From Candidatus Zixiibacteriota bacterium (GTDB lineage: Bacteria > Zixibacteria > MSB-5A5 > GN15 > FEB-12), in contig JAWXAN010000027.1 of the NCBI GenBank assembly GCA_034439475.1, positions 1 through 53,617 on the forward strand: a DNA stretch of 53,617 nucleotides, given 5' to 3'. The first letter of the stretch is position 1. Every line of letters starts with the position of its first letter. Below are positions 9,257 through 18,043 of the stretch, piece by piece. The position numbers and the translations under genes are program-made. The notes under the pieces are model-generated. The model ran no database searches. It saw only the letters and a program-made list of their open reading frames with translations, and had not been told where the DNA came from.

Positions 9257-11212
9257 CTACTTGTTCGCCTGTGTGCTATCCGGAGCGATCATTTCAATAT
9301 CCATCCCCCCGCCCCACTGGGAATTGGTTCGCCAGTAAAAATTATCCCGTCCATAGCCTACGTACTGATCGAGTCCACCGAGGTCGATAAAGAGCCCGAT
9401 TGAACCGAAATCCCGACGGGGATTGCCGTAACCGTGGGTGTTGTCCGGATTCTTTATGAGATAGCGGTCGTTGCCGCCATTATCAATCAAAAGTCCCGCG
9501 CCATTGGCTGAACCGGCCGCCTGGGAGAGGTCATGGGCGGTGTAAACATCATCTCCCTGTCTATCGAGCAATATCCCGCAGGAATAGTCATGGCCGCAAC
9601 CCTGCATGAGCCCTTTTCCGAAATAGACATCATTGCCTAAACCATCAACGAGAATACCGAGCGTCATATGTGTCGCCGCTCCCTGCCCGTACTGATAGCA
9701 TTGGTAATTGTCATTGCCGCTCGAGTCATAGATGACGCCCAGCGACCACCAGTATGAACAGGCTTGGGCAAAAATATCCGACGAATAGGAATCAGACCCT
9801 TTTAGGTCGACGATCGCCCCGATGCCTCCTGACATCCATGGACGGAGGCCGTAGCCGAATCCCTGCGACATTGATAAATAGCGATCTTCGTAACGCAGGA
9901 AATCTTTATATTTTCCACCTGCGTAATACGAGTCAGATCCGTCCATCTCATAGATCATCCCGATCCCGTCGATAAAGCCGAATCCTTGAGAAAAAACAGC
10001 GGCATTGTAAATATCCCGTCCGCCTTCGTCGATGAGCAATCCAAGCCCGAAAGTTCCGGCTCCTTCGACATGGGTGTCGCCGTCGTAACGGTCATCGCCG
10101 GCAGGGTCATAGAGGATACCGTATCCAAAATAGCCCGAACCAAGCCCGAACGATTTGGCGTCGTAGCGGTCATTTCCTTCAAAATCGAGAAGTATCCCGG
10201 CAGAAAGGCAACCTGATGCTATAGTGAAATCGGTCAGTGAGCGGTAATTATCATCGCCGCCAAAATCGATAATGATACAGCCATGAGGTTTGCCCGGATC
10301 ATACGACAAATTGTAATTGTCGTCGCCGCCAAAATCGATGATAAACGAATAATTACCGGTATATGTGTCAGTTCCCTGGCCTCCCACCGCCCACCCGGAT
10401 TGCTTGCCGAGATATGATTCGGCGTCGAATTTTTTTGGGAGTATCGCTGCTGACTTTATTAAATCGGCTATTGATACCTTTCCATCCTTGATATCTTTAC
10501 GAAGACCCAAAATTTCGGGCATGAGTTCCTGAAGGCAGTCAGTCCCCGCCGCAACAATCGGGTCCCTGTCAAAAAGATAGCCGAACTGAACAAACCTCTC
10601 GGCGTAACTTTCTTCGAGCTTTTCAAGCGAATCCAGAGCGGCCACACCGAGCTTTTCTTCATCGGTGCTCATTGTGATAATATCTTTGAATTGATTGAGC
10701 AAAAACTTTTTTTGTGACGCGCTCAATCGACCCAAAGCCGCATCGGTGGATTTAGGAAAAATAACACCCAGATACTTTGACGCCCGGGTCAGTAGCGAGT
10801 TGAGTTGCAGATGCGTGTAAAATAGGTTGTAACGCTCGCTGAGCTCTTTCGAAGTCAGCTTATAGGGACTTGAACGGCCCGTTTGATGTTCTCCCAGTAA
10901 GTCGGTATAAAGAATCCGAGAAATGATCTCAGGGTGACCGATAACATGCCCGTTTTTCAGACTGGTACTGTAATCAATCATCTCGAGCGGTTTGAGCATC
11001 AAATCCGCGACTACTTTTAGACGAAAAGAGTCCGGATCAGTGTAATCGGATCTAAAGCCGATATCATCCGGTTTCAGATTCAAATAATCGCTAATATGGC
11101 GCAATCCGAACCATTCAGGCGAGTCGACTTTAGTGCCAGCAGGCGAATCCTGTGCTCCGGTGGAGGCACAGGCTATCATGAATGAAAAGAAGATAAAAAG
11201 GCATAATCTCAT
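9257..11212 (-). CDS. Lipoprotein with about 13 GxDxY beta-repeats
   Basis: The start is set at the ATG giving MRLCLFIFFSFMIAC, a lipoprotein signal with lipobox MIAC; a start 24 bases upstream is possible. The mature protein (about 630 residues) has a helical, charged N-terminal third. From about residue 270 to the end it has a tandem array with a period of about 27-40 residues. Each unit has the core GxDxY (GTDTY, GDDNY twice, GNDRY, GDDRY, GRDIY, GSDSY twice, GNDNY, GNDVY, GDDVY, GNDRY, GLDQY), then an aromatic/Gly stretch (GxGxxxGxG) and a hydrophobic strand (GILxD). The Gly/Asp-rich turns recall RTX calcium repeats but the spacing is longer and the Tyr is invariant, so I expect a calcium-stabilised beta-solenoid rather than a true RTX toxin. 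It is probably in the outer membrane and is first in a compact four-gene set. Confidence 0.7.
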   Translation of the reverse strand: MRLCLFIFFSFMIACASTGAQDSPAGTKVDSPEWFGLRHISDYLNLKPDDIGFRSDYTDPDSFRLKVVADLMLKPLEMIDYSTSLKNGHVIGHPEIISRILYTDLLGEHQTGRSSPYKLTSKELSERYNLFYTHLQLNSLLTRASKYLGVIFPKSTDAALGRLSASQKKFLLNQFKDIITMSTDEEKLGVAALDSLEKLEESYAERFVQFGYLFDRDPIVAAGTDCLQELMPEILGLRKDIKDGKVSIADLIKSAAILPKKFDAESYLGKQSGWAVGGQGTDTYTGNYSFIIDFGGDDNYNLSYDPGKPHGCIIIDFGGDDNYRSLTDFTIASGCLSAGILLDFEGNDRYDAKSFGLGSGYFGYGILYDPAGDDRYDGDTHVEGAGTFGLGLLIDEGGRDIYNAAVFSQGFGFIDGIGMIYEMDGSDSYYAGGKYKDFLRYEDRYLSMSQGFGYGLRPWMSGGIGAIVDLKGSDSYSSDIFAQACSYWWSLGVIYDSSGNDNYQCYQYGQGAATHMTLGILVDGLGNDVYFGKGLMQGCGHDYSCGILLDRQGDDVYTAHDLSQAAGSANGAGLLIDNGGNDRYLIKNPDNTHGYGNPRRDFGSIGLFIDLGGLDQYVGYGRDNFYWRTNSQWGGGMDIEMIAPDSTQANK

Positions 11213-11298
11213 AGGGGTAATATATAGTATCGGCATTGAGGACTGTGCAATTTAAATGAATCTTCGAATGACTTAAAGTGAGAATGTGAGAAAGAAAA

Positions 11299-11332
11299 AT
11301 AAAAAAACGCCCCCGAGGATATCGGGGGCGTT
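11299..11332 (-). terminator. Rho-independent terminator of the pilin gene
   Basis: On the minus strand the sequence forms a GC-rich stem (AACGCCCCCGA with TCGGGGGCGTT, loop TATCC) followed by a run of seven T residues. It lies about 22 bases after the pilin stop codon, so pilin mRNA is probably monocistronic. Confidence 0.9.
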
Positions 11333-11353
11333 GATCTGTCTTCGAAGTCGCTC

Positions 11354-11773
11354 TTAGGCAGCGGCGTCGTTTGTGGTATTCGTAAGAGTGCCGAGTTGAT
11401 TGACTGTCCACACATCGTTGGTGGCATCGTCATCAAGATTGGCAGTTGCAGTGCAAGTAAAGGTATTTGCAGCAGAAACCATGACATAGGTGTAGAGGGC
11501 GCTATTCATGATCTCAACGCCAATCTGCGGGAAACTACCGTTGGAAGCCGCGGTTACACCACCGTCACCATAAGTGGCGTTAGCCTGACGATAGCTGTGC
11601 TGCATGGTATAGACCTGCTTGAGCAATTGCTTGGCTTCAGACTGCTTGGCGCGAGTGCTCGCAGTCATAAAACGCGGGATGGCCAAGGCGGCCAAGATAC
11701 CGATGATGACCACCACGATCATCAATTCGATAAGGGTAAAACCCTTTTTGCTATTGAGTTTGTTGAGAACCAT
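11354..11773 (-). CDS. Type IV pilin, major-pilin-like
   Basis: This 139-residue prepilin has a short basic leader and the prepilin peptidase site KKG/FTLIE, followed by the canonical hydrophobic N-terminal helix (LMIVVVIIGILAALAIPRF) with Glu5. The small variable C-terminal domain is rich in Ala, Thr and Asn. It should be processed by PilD and assembled into a type IV pilus or a pseudopilus, as the main subunit judging by its own promoter and terminator. A strong ribosome site (AAGGAGG) lies 6 bases before the ATG. No other pilus assembly gene is in the window. The long antisense frame over this gene is a shadow. Confidence 0.92.
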   Translation of the reverse strand: MVLNKLNSKKGFTLIELMIVVVIIGILAALAIPRFMTASTRAKQSEAKQLLKQVYTMQHSYRQANATYGDGGVTAASNGSFPQIGVEIMNSALYTYVMVSAANTFTCTATANLDDDATNDVWTVNQLGTLTNTTNDAAA

Positions 11774-11831
11774 CGATTCCTCCTTGGGATATTCGGTTCA
11801 ATTCGTTTTCGTTGCCTTCGGGGTAGAGTAT

Positions 11832-11846
11832 GGCAAAGCCCGTGCC
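11832..11846 (-). promoter_or_regulatory. Sigma-54 promoter of the pilin gene
   Basis: Read on the minus strand the site is GGCACGGGCTTTGCC. It matches the sigma-54 (RpoN) consensus GGCACG-N4-TTGC, with the -24 GG and -12 GC elements separated by exactly ten bases. Transcription should begin near 11820, giving a leader of about 47 bases before the pilin ATG. The neighbouring NtrC-type activator (12292-13695) is the likely partner, as PilR is for pilA in Pseudomonas and Myxococcus. Confidence 0.85.
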
Positions 11847-11849
11847 TTG

Positions 11850-12291
11850 ATGGATGGCCTTATTTGAACAGCTTTCTAATGGCGTTAACTGATTGAATCA
11901 TAACGGGTCTATTGAACATTCACAGATTATCTGAGTCATCGTTTTAATTTTGAACAAGGAAAGCTCTCGAAATGCAGGGCAAATTGCCGGACGTAGTTGC
12001 AGATTGCAATAGCAATAGAAGTAATCTTCCAGCGTTCTCCGAGGAGACAATACCGCGTTGTGTTGTGTTGAGTCTTTGCGAGGAATGAGGCAAAGCCGAA
12101 TGACCGCCAAGAGGACAGGCAAAGGCGCCATAAAGAGGGCAACCACGGGGGGTTGCCCCTACGGAATATCGAACGTTTGGCATTGACATAATCGGTCTGG
12201 ATTTGTAGGGGCAGGTCCCCGTGCCTGGACCGACAGTATGAATTATCTGTCAAGCGGGGTCGCGTGACGTCACAGAAAATTGGGGCCCCTT
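11850..12291. repeat. Pilin upstream region with palindromic dispersed repeats
   Basis: No gene is supported here. Around 12137-12165 there is a palindromic unit (GGGCAACC...GGTTGCCC then CCTACGG), and around 12205-12233 a related unit (GTAGGGGCAGGTCCCCGTGCC) in opposite orientation. The same pair in the same order occurs at 41756-41840, so this is a dispersed repeat family. The part nearest the pilin promoter may hold activator sites, but none was recognised. Confidence 0.6.
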
Positions 12292-13695
12292 CTACTTTTT
12301 CCTTGATATATTTTTCGAAGGAGATGTCTCTTTACCGGCTGGATCATCGAGCTTGTAACGCTCGATCTTTCTATAAAGCGTCGAAGCATCAATCCCAAGT
12401 ATCCTTGCGGCTTCGGCTCGCTTGCCATCAGTCTGGCTCATTATATAATGTATATATGCCTTCTCTATAGACTCCAAAGTCGGTGTCACCGGAGTCGACT
12501 CGTTGACAATCGAAGTCTGGTTTGGTTCGGCGAGCTTCTCAGGGAAGTCCGCGGCTTCAAGTCGATTGGTTCGGTTGAGGAGTATTGCCCGCTCAAGTGT
12601 ATTTTCAAGTTCACGAACATTTCCCGGCCAGCTATAACCAGCGAGAAGCTTCATAGCTTCGTCTGAAATCATTTTCGGCTGAGTGTTCGCCTTGCCGCAA
12701 TACTTTCCAATAAAGAATTCGACAAGCACAGGGATATCTTCGACCCGCTCTCGAAGGGGCGGAATGGTGATAGGAATGACATTGAGCCTATAAAACAAAT
12801 CGGCCCGAAAGCGATTGGCTTTGACATCGTCTTCAAGGTCTGAGTTTGTGGCGGCAATGAGTCGAACATCGACTTCAATTGGTTGTGTCCCTCCAACCGG
12901 CGTAATTTTTTTATCTTCGAGAACGCGAAGGAGTTTGACTTGGATTGCAAGCGAGGTATTGCCGACTTCGTCGAGGAAGAAAGTACCCCCATGAGCTACG
13001 GTAAATAATCCATCTTTATCTTTGAAGGCTCCGGTGAAGCTCCCCTTTTTATGGCCAAAGAGCTCGGATTCCAAAAGCGTTTCGGGGAGCGCGGCGCAGT
13101 TGATTGTGACAAAAGGGCCGCTGCACCGTGGCGAGTGACTATGAATAGCTCGCGCCAGCAAATCTTTTCCTGTTCCTGACTCTCCCCGAATGAGAACAGT
13201 GGAGTCGGAGGATGAAATGCGTTTTGATATCTTTTTGACATTGGCGATGCTTTCTGAGCTGCCAATTATGGTATCAAAAGAATTCTCACCTTGAAGCTGT
13301 TTTTTAAGAGACCTATTTTCTCGCATTAGCGATTTACGATTCAGTGATTTTTCTATCGCGAGCTTTATCTCATCGACTTTGAACGGTTTGGTTATGTAAT
13401 CTGCAGCCCCCTGTTTCATCGCCTCAATCGCGGTATCGACCGAGGCGTAGGCTGTCATAATAAAAATCTCCTGATCGCTTTTGAATGCCTTCACCTCTTT
13501 GAGAACATCGATTCCGGTCATTTCCGGCATCTGTAAATCAGTCAGGACCAGATCATAATTATGCTCTTTGAGCAAAGCTATACCATCAATGGGCGAACTG
13601 ACAGCATCGACAGAGTAACCCTCTTTGGACAACATAATTTCCATGAAATTGCACATGGAATCTTCATCGTCGATGACAAGAATTTTAGTCGGCAT
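12292..13695 (-). CDS. Sigma-54-dependent response regulator, NtrC/PilR type
   Basis: The domain order is complete over 467 residues. A receiver domain (1-120) has the acidic pair DDED, the phospho-acceptor Asp in LVLTDLQMP and Lys in ITKPFK. The AAA+ sigma-54 interaction domain (~145-375) has Walker A GESGTGKD, the GSFTGA sigma-54 contact loop and Walker B TFFLDEVGN. A Fis-type HTH (~425-455) has AEAARILGIDASTLYRKIER. It binds enhancers and activates RpoN promoters when phosphorylated. The sigma-54 promoter of the adjacent pilin suggests it is a PilR-like pilin regulator, an inference from proximity. A ribosome site GGAG precedes the ATG. Its sensor kinase is not next to it. Confidence 0.93.
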   Translation of the reverse strand: MPTKILVIDDEDSMCNFMEIMLSKEGYSVDAVSSPIDGIALLKEHNYDLVLTDLQMPEMTGIDVLKEVKAFKSDQEIFIMTAYASVDTAIEAMKQGAADYITKPFKVDEIKLAIEKSLNRKSLMRENRSLKKQLQGENSFDTIIGSSESIANVKKISKRISSSDSTVLIRGESGTGKDLLARAIHSHSPRCSGPFVTINCAALPETLLESELFGHKKGSFTGAFKDKDGLFTVAHGGTFFLDEVGNTSLAIQVKLLRVLEDKKITPVGGTQPIEVDVRLIAATNSDLEDDVKANRFRADLFYRLNVIPITIPPLRERVEDIPVLVEFFIGKYCGKANTQPKMISDEAMKLLAGYSWPGNVRELENTLERAILLNRTNRLEAADFPEKLAEPNQTSIVNESTPVTPTLESIEKAYIHYIMSQTDGKRAEAARILGIDASTLYRKIERYKLDDPAGKETSPSKNISRKK

Positions 13696-13846
13696 TGTTT
13701 CTCCGGCACAGGGATACGTTCATAGGTTTATCGTATAAATCGGCAAAAAATCCTGTACCTATAGGCAGAACCTTATATCTGTCCATATGACAGTCTGGGA
13801 GTTGACCGAAGCCTTTCACGCCGTTATCTTGAAACAAAGGATTGAA

Positions 13847-14857
13847 ATGAGTTTTAAGTCAAAATTATCCCACCGAGATCGAATCGCCTCAATCTGCGCT
13901 GGCGAGAAGCCTGATCGTTACGCGGGATCGATGTGGCGGCATTTTTACCATATGGAGCACCATGCCGAGGGGACAATCGAGGCTATGCTCATGTTCCAGC
14001 GGCAGTTCGATTGGGATTTTATGAAGATAAATCCAAGAGCCGACTATCATATTGAAGACTGGGGGCTCAAACAAACATACTCCCGTAACGAATTTGTCAA
14101 ACATGTAAAAACAAGTTTTCCTGTAAAAAACGCCGATGACTGGCTCAAACTGCAAGTGCTACCTCCTACATCGCCAGCCTTGGCAGAACATTTACAGGTC
14201 GTCTCCGAAATACGCAGGCGGTCGGATAGAGAACTTCCCTTGTTCATGACAGTTTTTACTCCACTGGCAATCGCCGGGAGGATGGTTGAAAAGGATGAAA
14301 TGCTGGCTGAGCATATCAGGTCAGCGCCAGATAAAGTCCTCGCAGGCATTGAGACAATAACCAAGACATTCGAAACCTATGTCGGCGAACTTCGCAATGC
14401 CGGAGCCGATGGTCTTTTTTTTGCGACAACATCCTGGGCGAGCAGTAACCTGATAACGTGGGAAGAGTACCAGCGATTTGGAATTCCGTTTGACTTGCGG
14501 ATACTCAAAGCCACCGAATCAAGCGCTCTGAATCTGTTTCATATCTGCTCAAACAACAATTTCCTACCCCAATTGGCAAAAGAGAATTATCCGGTACAAA
14601 TGATCAATTGGAATAGCGCTGACCCAACAAACATTCCGCTCGACAAAGCATATGACATCATCAAGAATAAAGCATTGGTCGGCGGAATAGACCATGATGG
14701 TTGGGCGCGAATGAGTGATCCGTCCGAAGTGAGCTATCTGGTCAAAAAGCTTCTGTCGCACCATGATCCATCGCGGCTTATTCTTGGCCCGGGCTGTACC
14801 ATTCCGCCTGAAACGCCGATTATTAATATCAAAACGATAAGAGAAAGCTTGGGATGA
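13847..14857 (+). CDS. URO-D-family protein (methyltransferase-like)
   Basis: A member of the uroporphyrinogen decarboxylase superfamily, 336 residues from the ATG preceded by an AAAGGA ribosome site. The C-terminal signature ILGPGCTIPPETP and the earlier segment FHICSNNN are typical of URO-D-like proteins. The arginine-rich N-terminus of true HemE is absent and the protein resembles the broad group that includes corrinoid methyltransferases such as MtaA/MtbA, so haem synthesis is unlikely. The substrate cannot be named. Its TGA overlaps the ATG of the next gene (ATGA), so the two are cotranscribed. Confidence 0.75.
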   Translation: MSFKSKLSHRDRIASICAGEKPDRYAGSMWRHFYHMEHHAEGTIEAMLMFQRQFDWDFMKINPRADYHIEDWGLKQTYSRNEFVKHVKTSFPVKNADDWLKLQVLPPTSPALAEHLQVVSEIRRRSDRELPLFMTVFTPLAIAGRMVEKDEMLAEHIRSAPDKVLAGIETITKTFETYVGELRNAGADGLFFATTSWASSNLITWEEYQRFGIPFDLRILKATESSALNLFHICSNNNFLPQLAKENYPVQMINWNSADPTNIPLDKAYDIIKNKALVGGIDHDGWARMSDPSEVSYLVKKLLSHHDPSRLILGPGCTIPPETPIINIKTIRESLG

Positions 14858-15315
14858 ACGCCAAAGCGCAACAATTGATTCGTGACATCACTCACACCAT
14901 TTCGGATAAGCAGACCGAGACGGCGGTGCTTCAGAGCGCGGTGGAATTGCTCGACGCCTACTCCGACACCTTTAACTGGACAGGCTTCTATATGATGCGC
15001 GGGAATGTTCTAGAAGTCGGCCCGTATATTGGGCCTGTCACGGAGCATGTTCGAATCGAACTCAACAAAGGGATTTGCGGAGCCACGGCTACACAAAAGA
15101 AAAGTATCGTCGTCGATGATGTCAGATCTGATCCTCGTTTTTTAGCTTGCTCACTCACAACCCGCTCGGAAATTGTCGTGCCGCTCATGGACGGGGATGT
15201 ATGTTTAGGCGAAATTGATATCGACTCAGACAAACCTAATGCTTTTAATGATGATGATAAAACAATGCTTGAGGAAGTAGCGCGGATAATAGTAGCGCGA
15301 TTGAAAATGTGCTGA
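14854..15315 (+). CDS. msrC: Free methionine-(R)-sulfoxide reductase, GAF-domain
   Basis: The whole 153-residue protein is one GAF domain with the pattern of fRMsr enzymes: FNWTGFYMMR near residue 40, VGPYIGPV, KGICGATA, DPRFLACSLTTRSEIVVPL and GEIDIDSD. The cysteines in GICG and in LACS correspond to the redox-active positions of the family. The enzyme reduces free L-methionine-(R)-sulfoxide with thioredoxin, protecting the cytosol against oxidation. It is coupled to the URO-D gene by an ATGA overlap and followed after 22 bases by a tiny membrane protein. Confidence 0.85.
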   Translation: MNAKAQQLIRDITHTISDKQTETAVLQSAVELLDAYSDTFNWTGFYMMRGNVLEVGPYIGPVTEHVRIELNKGICGATATQKKSIVVDDVRSDPRFLACSLTTRSEIVVPLMDGDVCLGEIDIDSDKPNAFNDDDKTMLEEVARIIVARLKMC

Positions 15316-15337
15316 ACGTTAGACAGTGAGGTTGTAT

Positions 15338-15490
15338 ATGTTTATTGGTGTGCTCCTGGTCCTTCTTGGCGTCCTGATGCTTCTTGAGCGAACAGGAATC
15401 ATTTATGGCCAAGTCTGGGACTATCTTCTCCCGGCGGCATTGGTCGCTCTTGGTATTCACATTGTATCGCGAAATCGCTCTAAGAGATAA
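15338..15490 (+). CDS. 50-residue membrane protein, LiaI/DUF5668-like
   Basis: A small frame reads MFIGVLLVLLGVLMLLERTG, a short polar turn (IIYGQVWDY), a second hydrophobic segment (LLPAALVALGIHIV) and a basic tail (SRNRSKR), then TAA. Two transmembrane helices with Gly in the first and a basic C-terminus match the LiaI/LiaF-like transmembrane module (DUF5668) found in many FCB bacteria. It lies 22 bases after the fRMsr stop, in the same direction, so it is probably the last gene of that operon. The role is unknown; relatives are linked to envelope stress. Confidence 0.7.
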   Translation: MFIGVLLVLLGVLMLLERTGIIYGQVWDYLLPAALVALGIHIVSRNRSKR

Positions 15491-15502
15491 CTCAGAATTC
15501 GG

Positions 15503-15940
15503 CTATTTGTTTTCTCTTTCTTCAAGTTCTATCAGCACTCCGCCTGTCGAAGCTGGATGGATAAAGGCAATGCGCTTTCCTTCGGCGCCTATGCGCGGCG
15601 TCTCGTCGATTAAGCGCAGGCCGGATGCTTTGAGTTCCGCCAATTTTTGTTCGATATCATCGCAGTACATACAAATATGATGAAGTCCTTCGCCCCGTGT
15701 TGAGATAAATCTCGCGATGGGACTCTGTTGCGATGTCGCGGCGACCAATTCGATACGGCCATGAGTCATACCTTTGAGATTGCTTTCAAGTCCGGCAAAG
15801 ATGGCAACTTCCACATGCTGGTCGGCGACTGATTCGCGATGCGCTGGCGAATTCCCTAATAAGGTGGAATATATCGCAATCGACTTTTGTAAATCGGCAA
15901 CAGCAATGCCAATATGCGAGATGATAGACTTTTCGGACAT
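15503..15940 (-). CDS. mce: Methylmalonyl-CoA epimerase
   Basis: A vicinal-oxygen-chelate protein of 145 residues, the usual epimerase length. It has the N-terminal metal ligand in HIGIAVADL, the central GLHHICMYCDDI with the second His and the C-terminal FIHPASTGGVLIELEE with the Glu ligand. It interconverts (2S)- and (2R)-methylmalonyl-CoA, linking the carboxylase product to the mutase, both encoded in the same operon. It is the last gene, 11 bases after the lipoprotein gene. Confidence 0.93.
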   Translation of the reverse strand: MSEKSIISHIGIAVADLQKSIAIYSTLLGNSPAHRESVADQHVEVAIFAGLESNLKGMTHGRIELVAATSQQSPIARFISTRGEGLHHICMYCDDIEQKLAELKASGLRLIDETPRIGAEGKRIAFIHPASTGGVLIELEERENK

Positions 15941-15951
15941 AGTGGATTAGG

Positions 15952-16479
15952 TTACAAATCTTCGTCTTCTTCAGCCTCTGCGGCCGAATCGGAGGCATAC
16001 TGGAGCGAATCATATTTAAGCTGACCATCAATTGTACCGACCGTTGGTTGAATCCAACGTCCACGGTGATGATAGACTCGATTAACAGTCGGAAAACGCG
16101 TAATATTCCCGGACGGACCTTTCATCACAACCACTATTGAAACATCGGCTGAATCACGACCATAGATTGTTACATCGCTAACGACCATTGAGTCAGTCGA
16201 ATCGGCTTCAGCCGAAACGATCTGCGGGAAAGCAATATAATCGTCGAGCGTGAAATGCTCCTGTATGTATTCAAACTCATTATCAAAGAGCACGCTCTTA
16301 TCATTGTACCTCAGCCTTTCGATAGCTTCGGTAAAAGTCGCCTGAATTTGCTCTTTGTCGGATAGTGACGAATCCGCATTCGCCTGATCTTCCTGTTTCT
16401 CGCTTTTGTCGCTGCAACCAGTGATTAGACCTGCGCAAGCCAAAATAAGTGAAAATCTGACGCGCCTATCTATTGTCAT
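15952..16479 (-). CDS. Small lipoprotein inside the methylmalonyl-CoA operon
   Basis: The start at 16479 gives a lipoprotein signal ([18 protein letters not shown]) with lipobox LITGC and a good ribosome site (GGGGAG, 5 bases away). The mature part is about 150 residues, acidic, with an Asp/Glu-rich N-terminal linker and tail (AEAEEDEDL). The middle (a helix then strands ending in [13 protein letters not shown]) resembles small alpha+beta periplasmic domains such as the SnoaL/DUF4878-like type, but no family is claimed. It overlaps the end of the mutase gene by 14 bases, so translation may be coupled, although a periplasmic or outer-membrane protein has no obvious part in the pathway. Confidence 0.7.
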   Translation of the reverse strand: MTIDRRVRFSLILACAGLITGCSDKSEKQEDQANADSSLSDKEQIQATFTEAIERLRYNDKSVLFDNEFEYIQEHFTLDDYIAFPQIVSAEADSTDSMVVSDVTIYGRDSADVSIVVVMKGPSGNITRFPTVNRVYHHRGRWIQPTVGTIDGQLKYDSLQYASDSAAEAEEDEDL

Positions 16480-18043
16480 GATATTCTCCCCAAGTATTTC
16501 GCAACGTATCGGAAATCTCGCCCACGGTGCAGTAATTCTCGACAGCGGCCAGCACCGATGGGACGATATTGTCATTTTTCACTGCGGATTCCTTTACCAA
16601 CGCCAAACTCTTTGTAACCGCCGAAGAATCTCGGGAAGCCTTCAGCTTTATCAACGCCTCAATTTGGCGGCGTTCCGATTCCGGGTCAATCTTTAACACT
16701 ACTGGAATTTCCACTTTCTCCTGACGGTAACGATTGACACCCACAACGATCATCTGCTCTGATTCGATATTTTTTTGATACTCATAGGCAGATTTGGCAA
16801 TTTCATTTTTGAAATATCCGTTTTCGACACACTGCACCGACCCGCCCAGTTTTCTAATATGTTCCATAATTTCGGTAATCTTCTTTTCAAGTTCGTCAGT
16901 AAGATATTCAACAAAATACGACCCGCCAAGCGGATCGGCGGAATTTGCGACACCGGACTCATTGGCCAAAATCTGCTGAGTGCGAAGAGCGATTTCGGCC
17001 GACTTTTCGGTCGGCAGTCCCAGCGCTTCATCGAAAGCATTCGTGTGCAAGGATTGCGTCCCGCCAAGAGTCGCGGCAAGTGCCTGCACGGTTGTGCGAA
17101 TGATATTATTCTCCGGCTGTTGGGCGGTCAATGTCGAGCCGCCGGTTTGGGTGTGAAAGCGAAGCAGCAGCGAGCGTTCGTCTTTTGCGCCGTACTTTTC
17201 TTTGACAATCTTCGCCCAGAGTCTCCGGGCCGCGCGGAATTTTGCTACTTCTTCAAAAAGGTCATTGTAGGCTACGAAGAAAAAGGACAGACGCGGGGCG
17301 AATGAATCTATCGTCAAGCCCGCTTCAAGTGCGGCATCGACATAGGCAATGGCATTTGATAATGTAAAAGCAACTTCCTGTGCAGCGGTCGATCCGGCCT
17401 CTCGAATATGATAGCCGGAAATGGATACTGTGTTATATCGGGGTGTCTGTTTTTCTGCAAAAGCAAAGATATCGGTGATTACGCGCATTGACGGCTTTGG
17501 CGGAAAAATATAAGTCCCGCGGGCGATAAACTCTTTGAGAATGTCATTTTGCACCGTGCCGGTCAATTGATCAGGTCTCACCCCTTGTTTTTTGCCAACC
17601 GCGATATACATCGCATAGAGGATAACCGCGGTGGCGTTGATAGTCATCGAGGTTGAAACTTTATCGAGCGGGATGCCGTCGAAGAGCGTTTCCATATCGT
17701 GAAGCGAGTCAATGGCCACACCCGTGCGTCCGACTTCACCGCGCGCCATGCGATGATCGGAGTCATAGCCTATTTGCGTAGCAAGGTCAAAGGCTACCGA
17801 AAGTCCGGTCTGGCCGCGCTCCAGAAGATATTTGAATCGTCGATTTGTTTCAGTCGCGCTGCCATAACCGGCATATTGGCGCATCGTCCATATCTTGCCG
17901 CGATACATATCGGAATAGATCCCTCGTGTGTAAGGATATTCCCCCGGTGCGTCCTGCCTCGATTTATTTCGGGGGGCATTGTCTTCTTCGACGACTCGCG
18001 GAATCACAATGCCTGAAGTCGTTTTCATTTCGCGCTCGGCCAT
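16466..18043 (-). CDS. mcmA: Methylmalonyl-CoA mutase large (catalytic) subunit
   Basis: The 525-residue protein is the substrate-binding TIM barrel of methylmalonyl-CoA mutase without a B12 domain, the split arrangement of many bacteria and archaea. Signatures: [24 protein letters not shown] with the substrate-contact Tyr (Tyr89 in Propionibacterium MutB), [25 protein letters not shown] with the Arg equivalent to Arg207, [13 protein letters not shown] and [17 protein letters not shown]. Both diagnostic residues are as in genuine methylmalonyl-CoA mutases. The cobalamin-binding subunit is encoded at 24724-25143. The ATG at 18043 overlaps the biotin-carrier stop as TGATG; a TTG one codon upstream is less likely. 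Confidence 0.93.
   Translation of the reverse strand: MAEREMKTTSGIVIPRVVEEDNAPRNKSRQDAPGEYPYTRGIYSDMYRGKIWTMRQYAGYGSATETNRRFKYLLERGQTGLSVAFDLATQIGYDSDHRMARGEVGRTGVAIDSLHDMETLFDGIPLDKVSTSMTINATAVILYAMYIAVGKKQGVRPDQLTGTVQNDILKEFIARGTYIFPPKPSMRVITDIFAFAEKQTPRYNTVSISGYHIREAGSTAAQEVAFTLSNAIAYVDAALEAGLTIDSFAPRLSFFFVAYNDLFEEVAKFRAARRLWAKIVKEKYGAKDERSLLLRFHTQTGGSTLTAQQPENNIIRTTVQALAATLGGTQSLHTNAFDEALGLPTEKSAEIALRTQQILANESGVANSADPLGGSYFVEYLTDELEKKITEIMEHIRKLGGSVQCVENGYFKNEIAKSAYEYQKNIESEQMIVVGVNRYRQEKVEIPVVLKIDPESERRQIEALIKLKASRDSSAVTKSLALVKESAVKNDNIVPSVLAAVENYCTVGEISDTLRNTWGEYHDNR

Noticed and set aside
9257-11212. RTX toxin
   Set aside because: The lipobox, the longer repeat period and the lack of GGxGxDxUx nonapeptides or a type I secretion operon speak against it.
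11396-11896. A 166-residue open frame opposite the pilin gene
   Set aside because: It spans the pilin, its ribosome site and its sigma-54 promoter and shows no family resemblance; a shadow.
13847-14857. HemE (haem biosynthesis)
   Set aside because: The N-terminal Arg-rich substrate site and length pattern of true uroporphyrinogen decarboxylase are not evident; no other hem gene is nearby.
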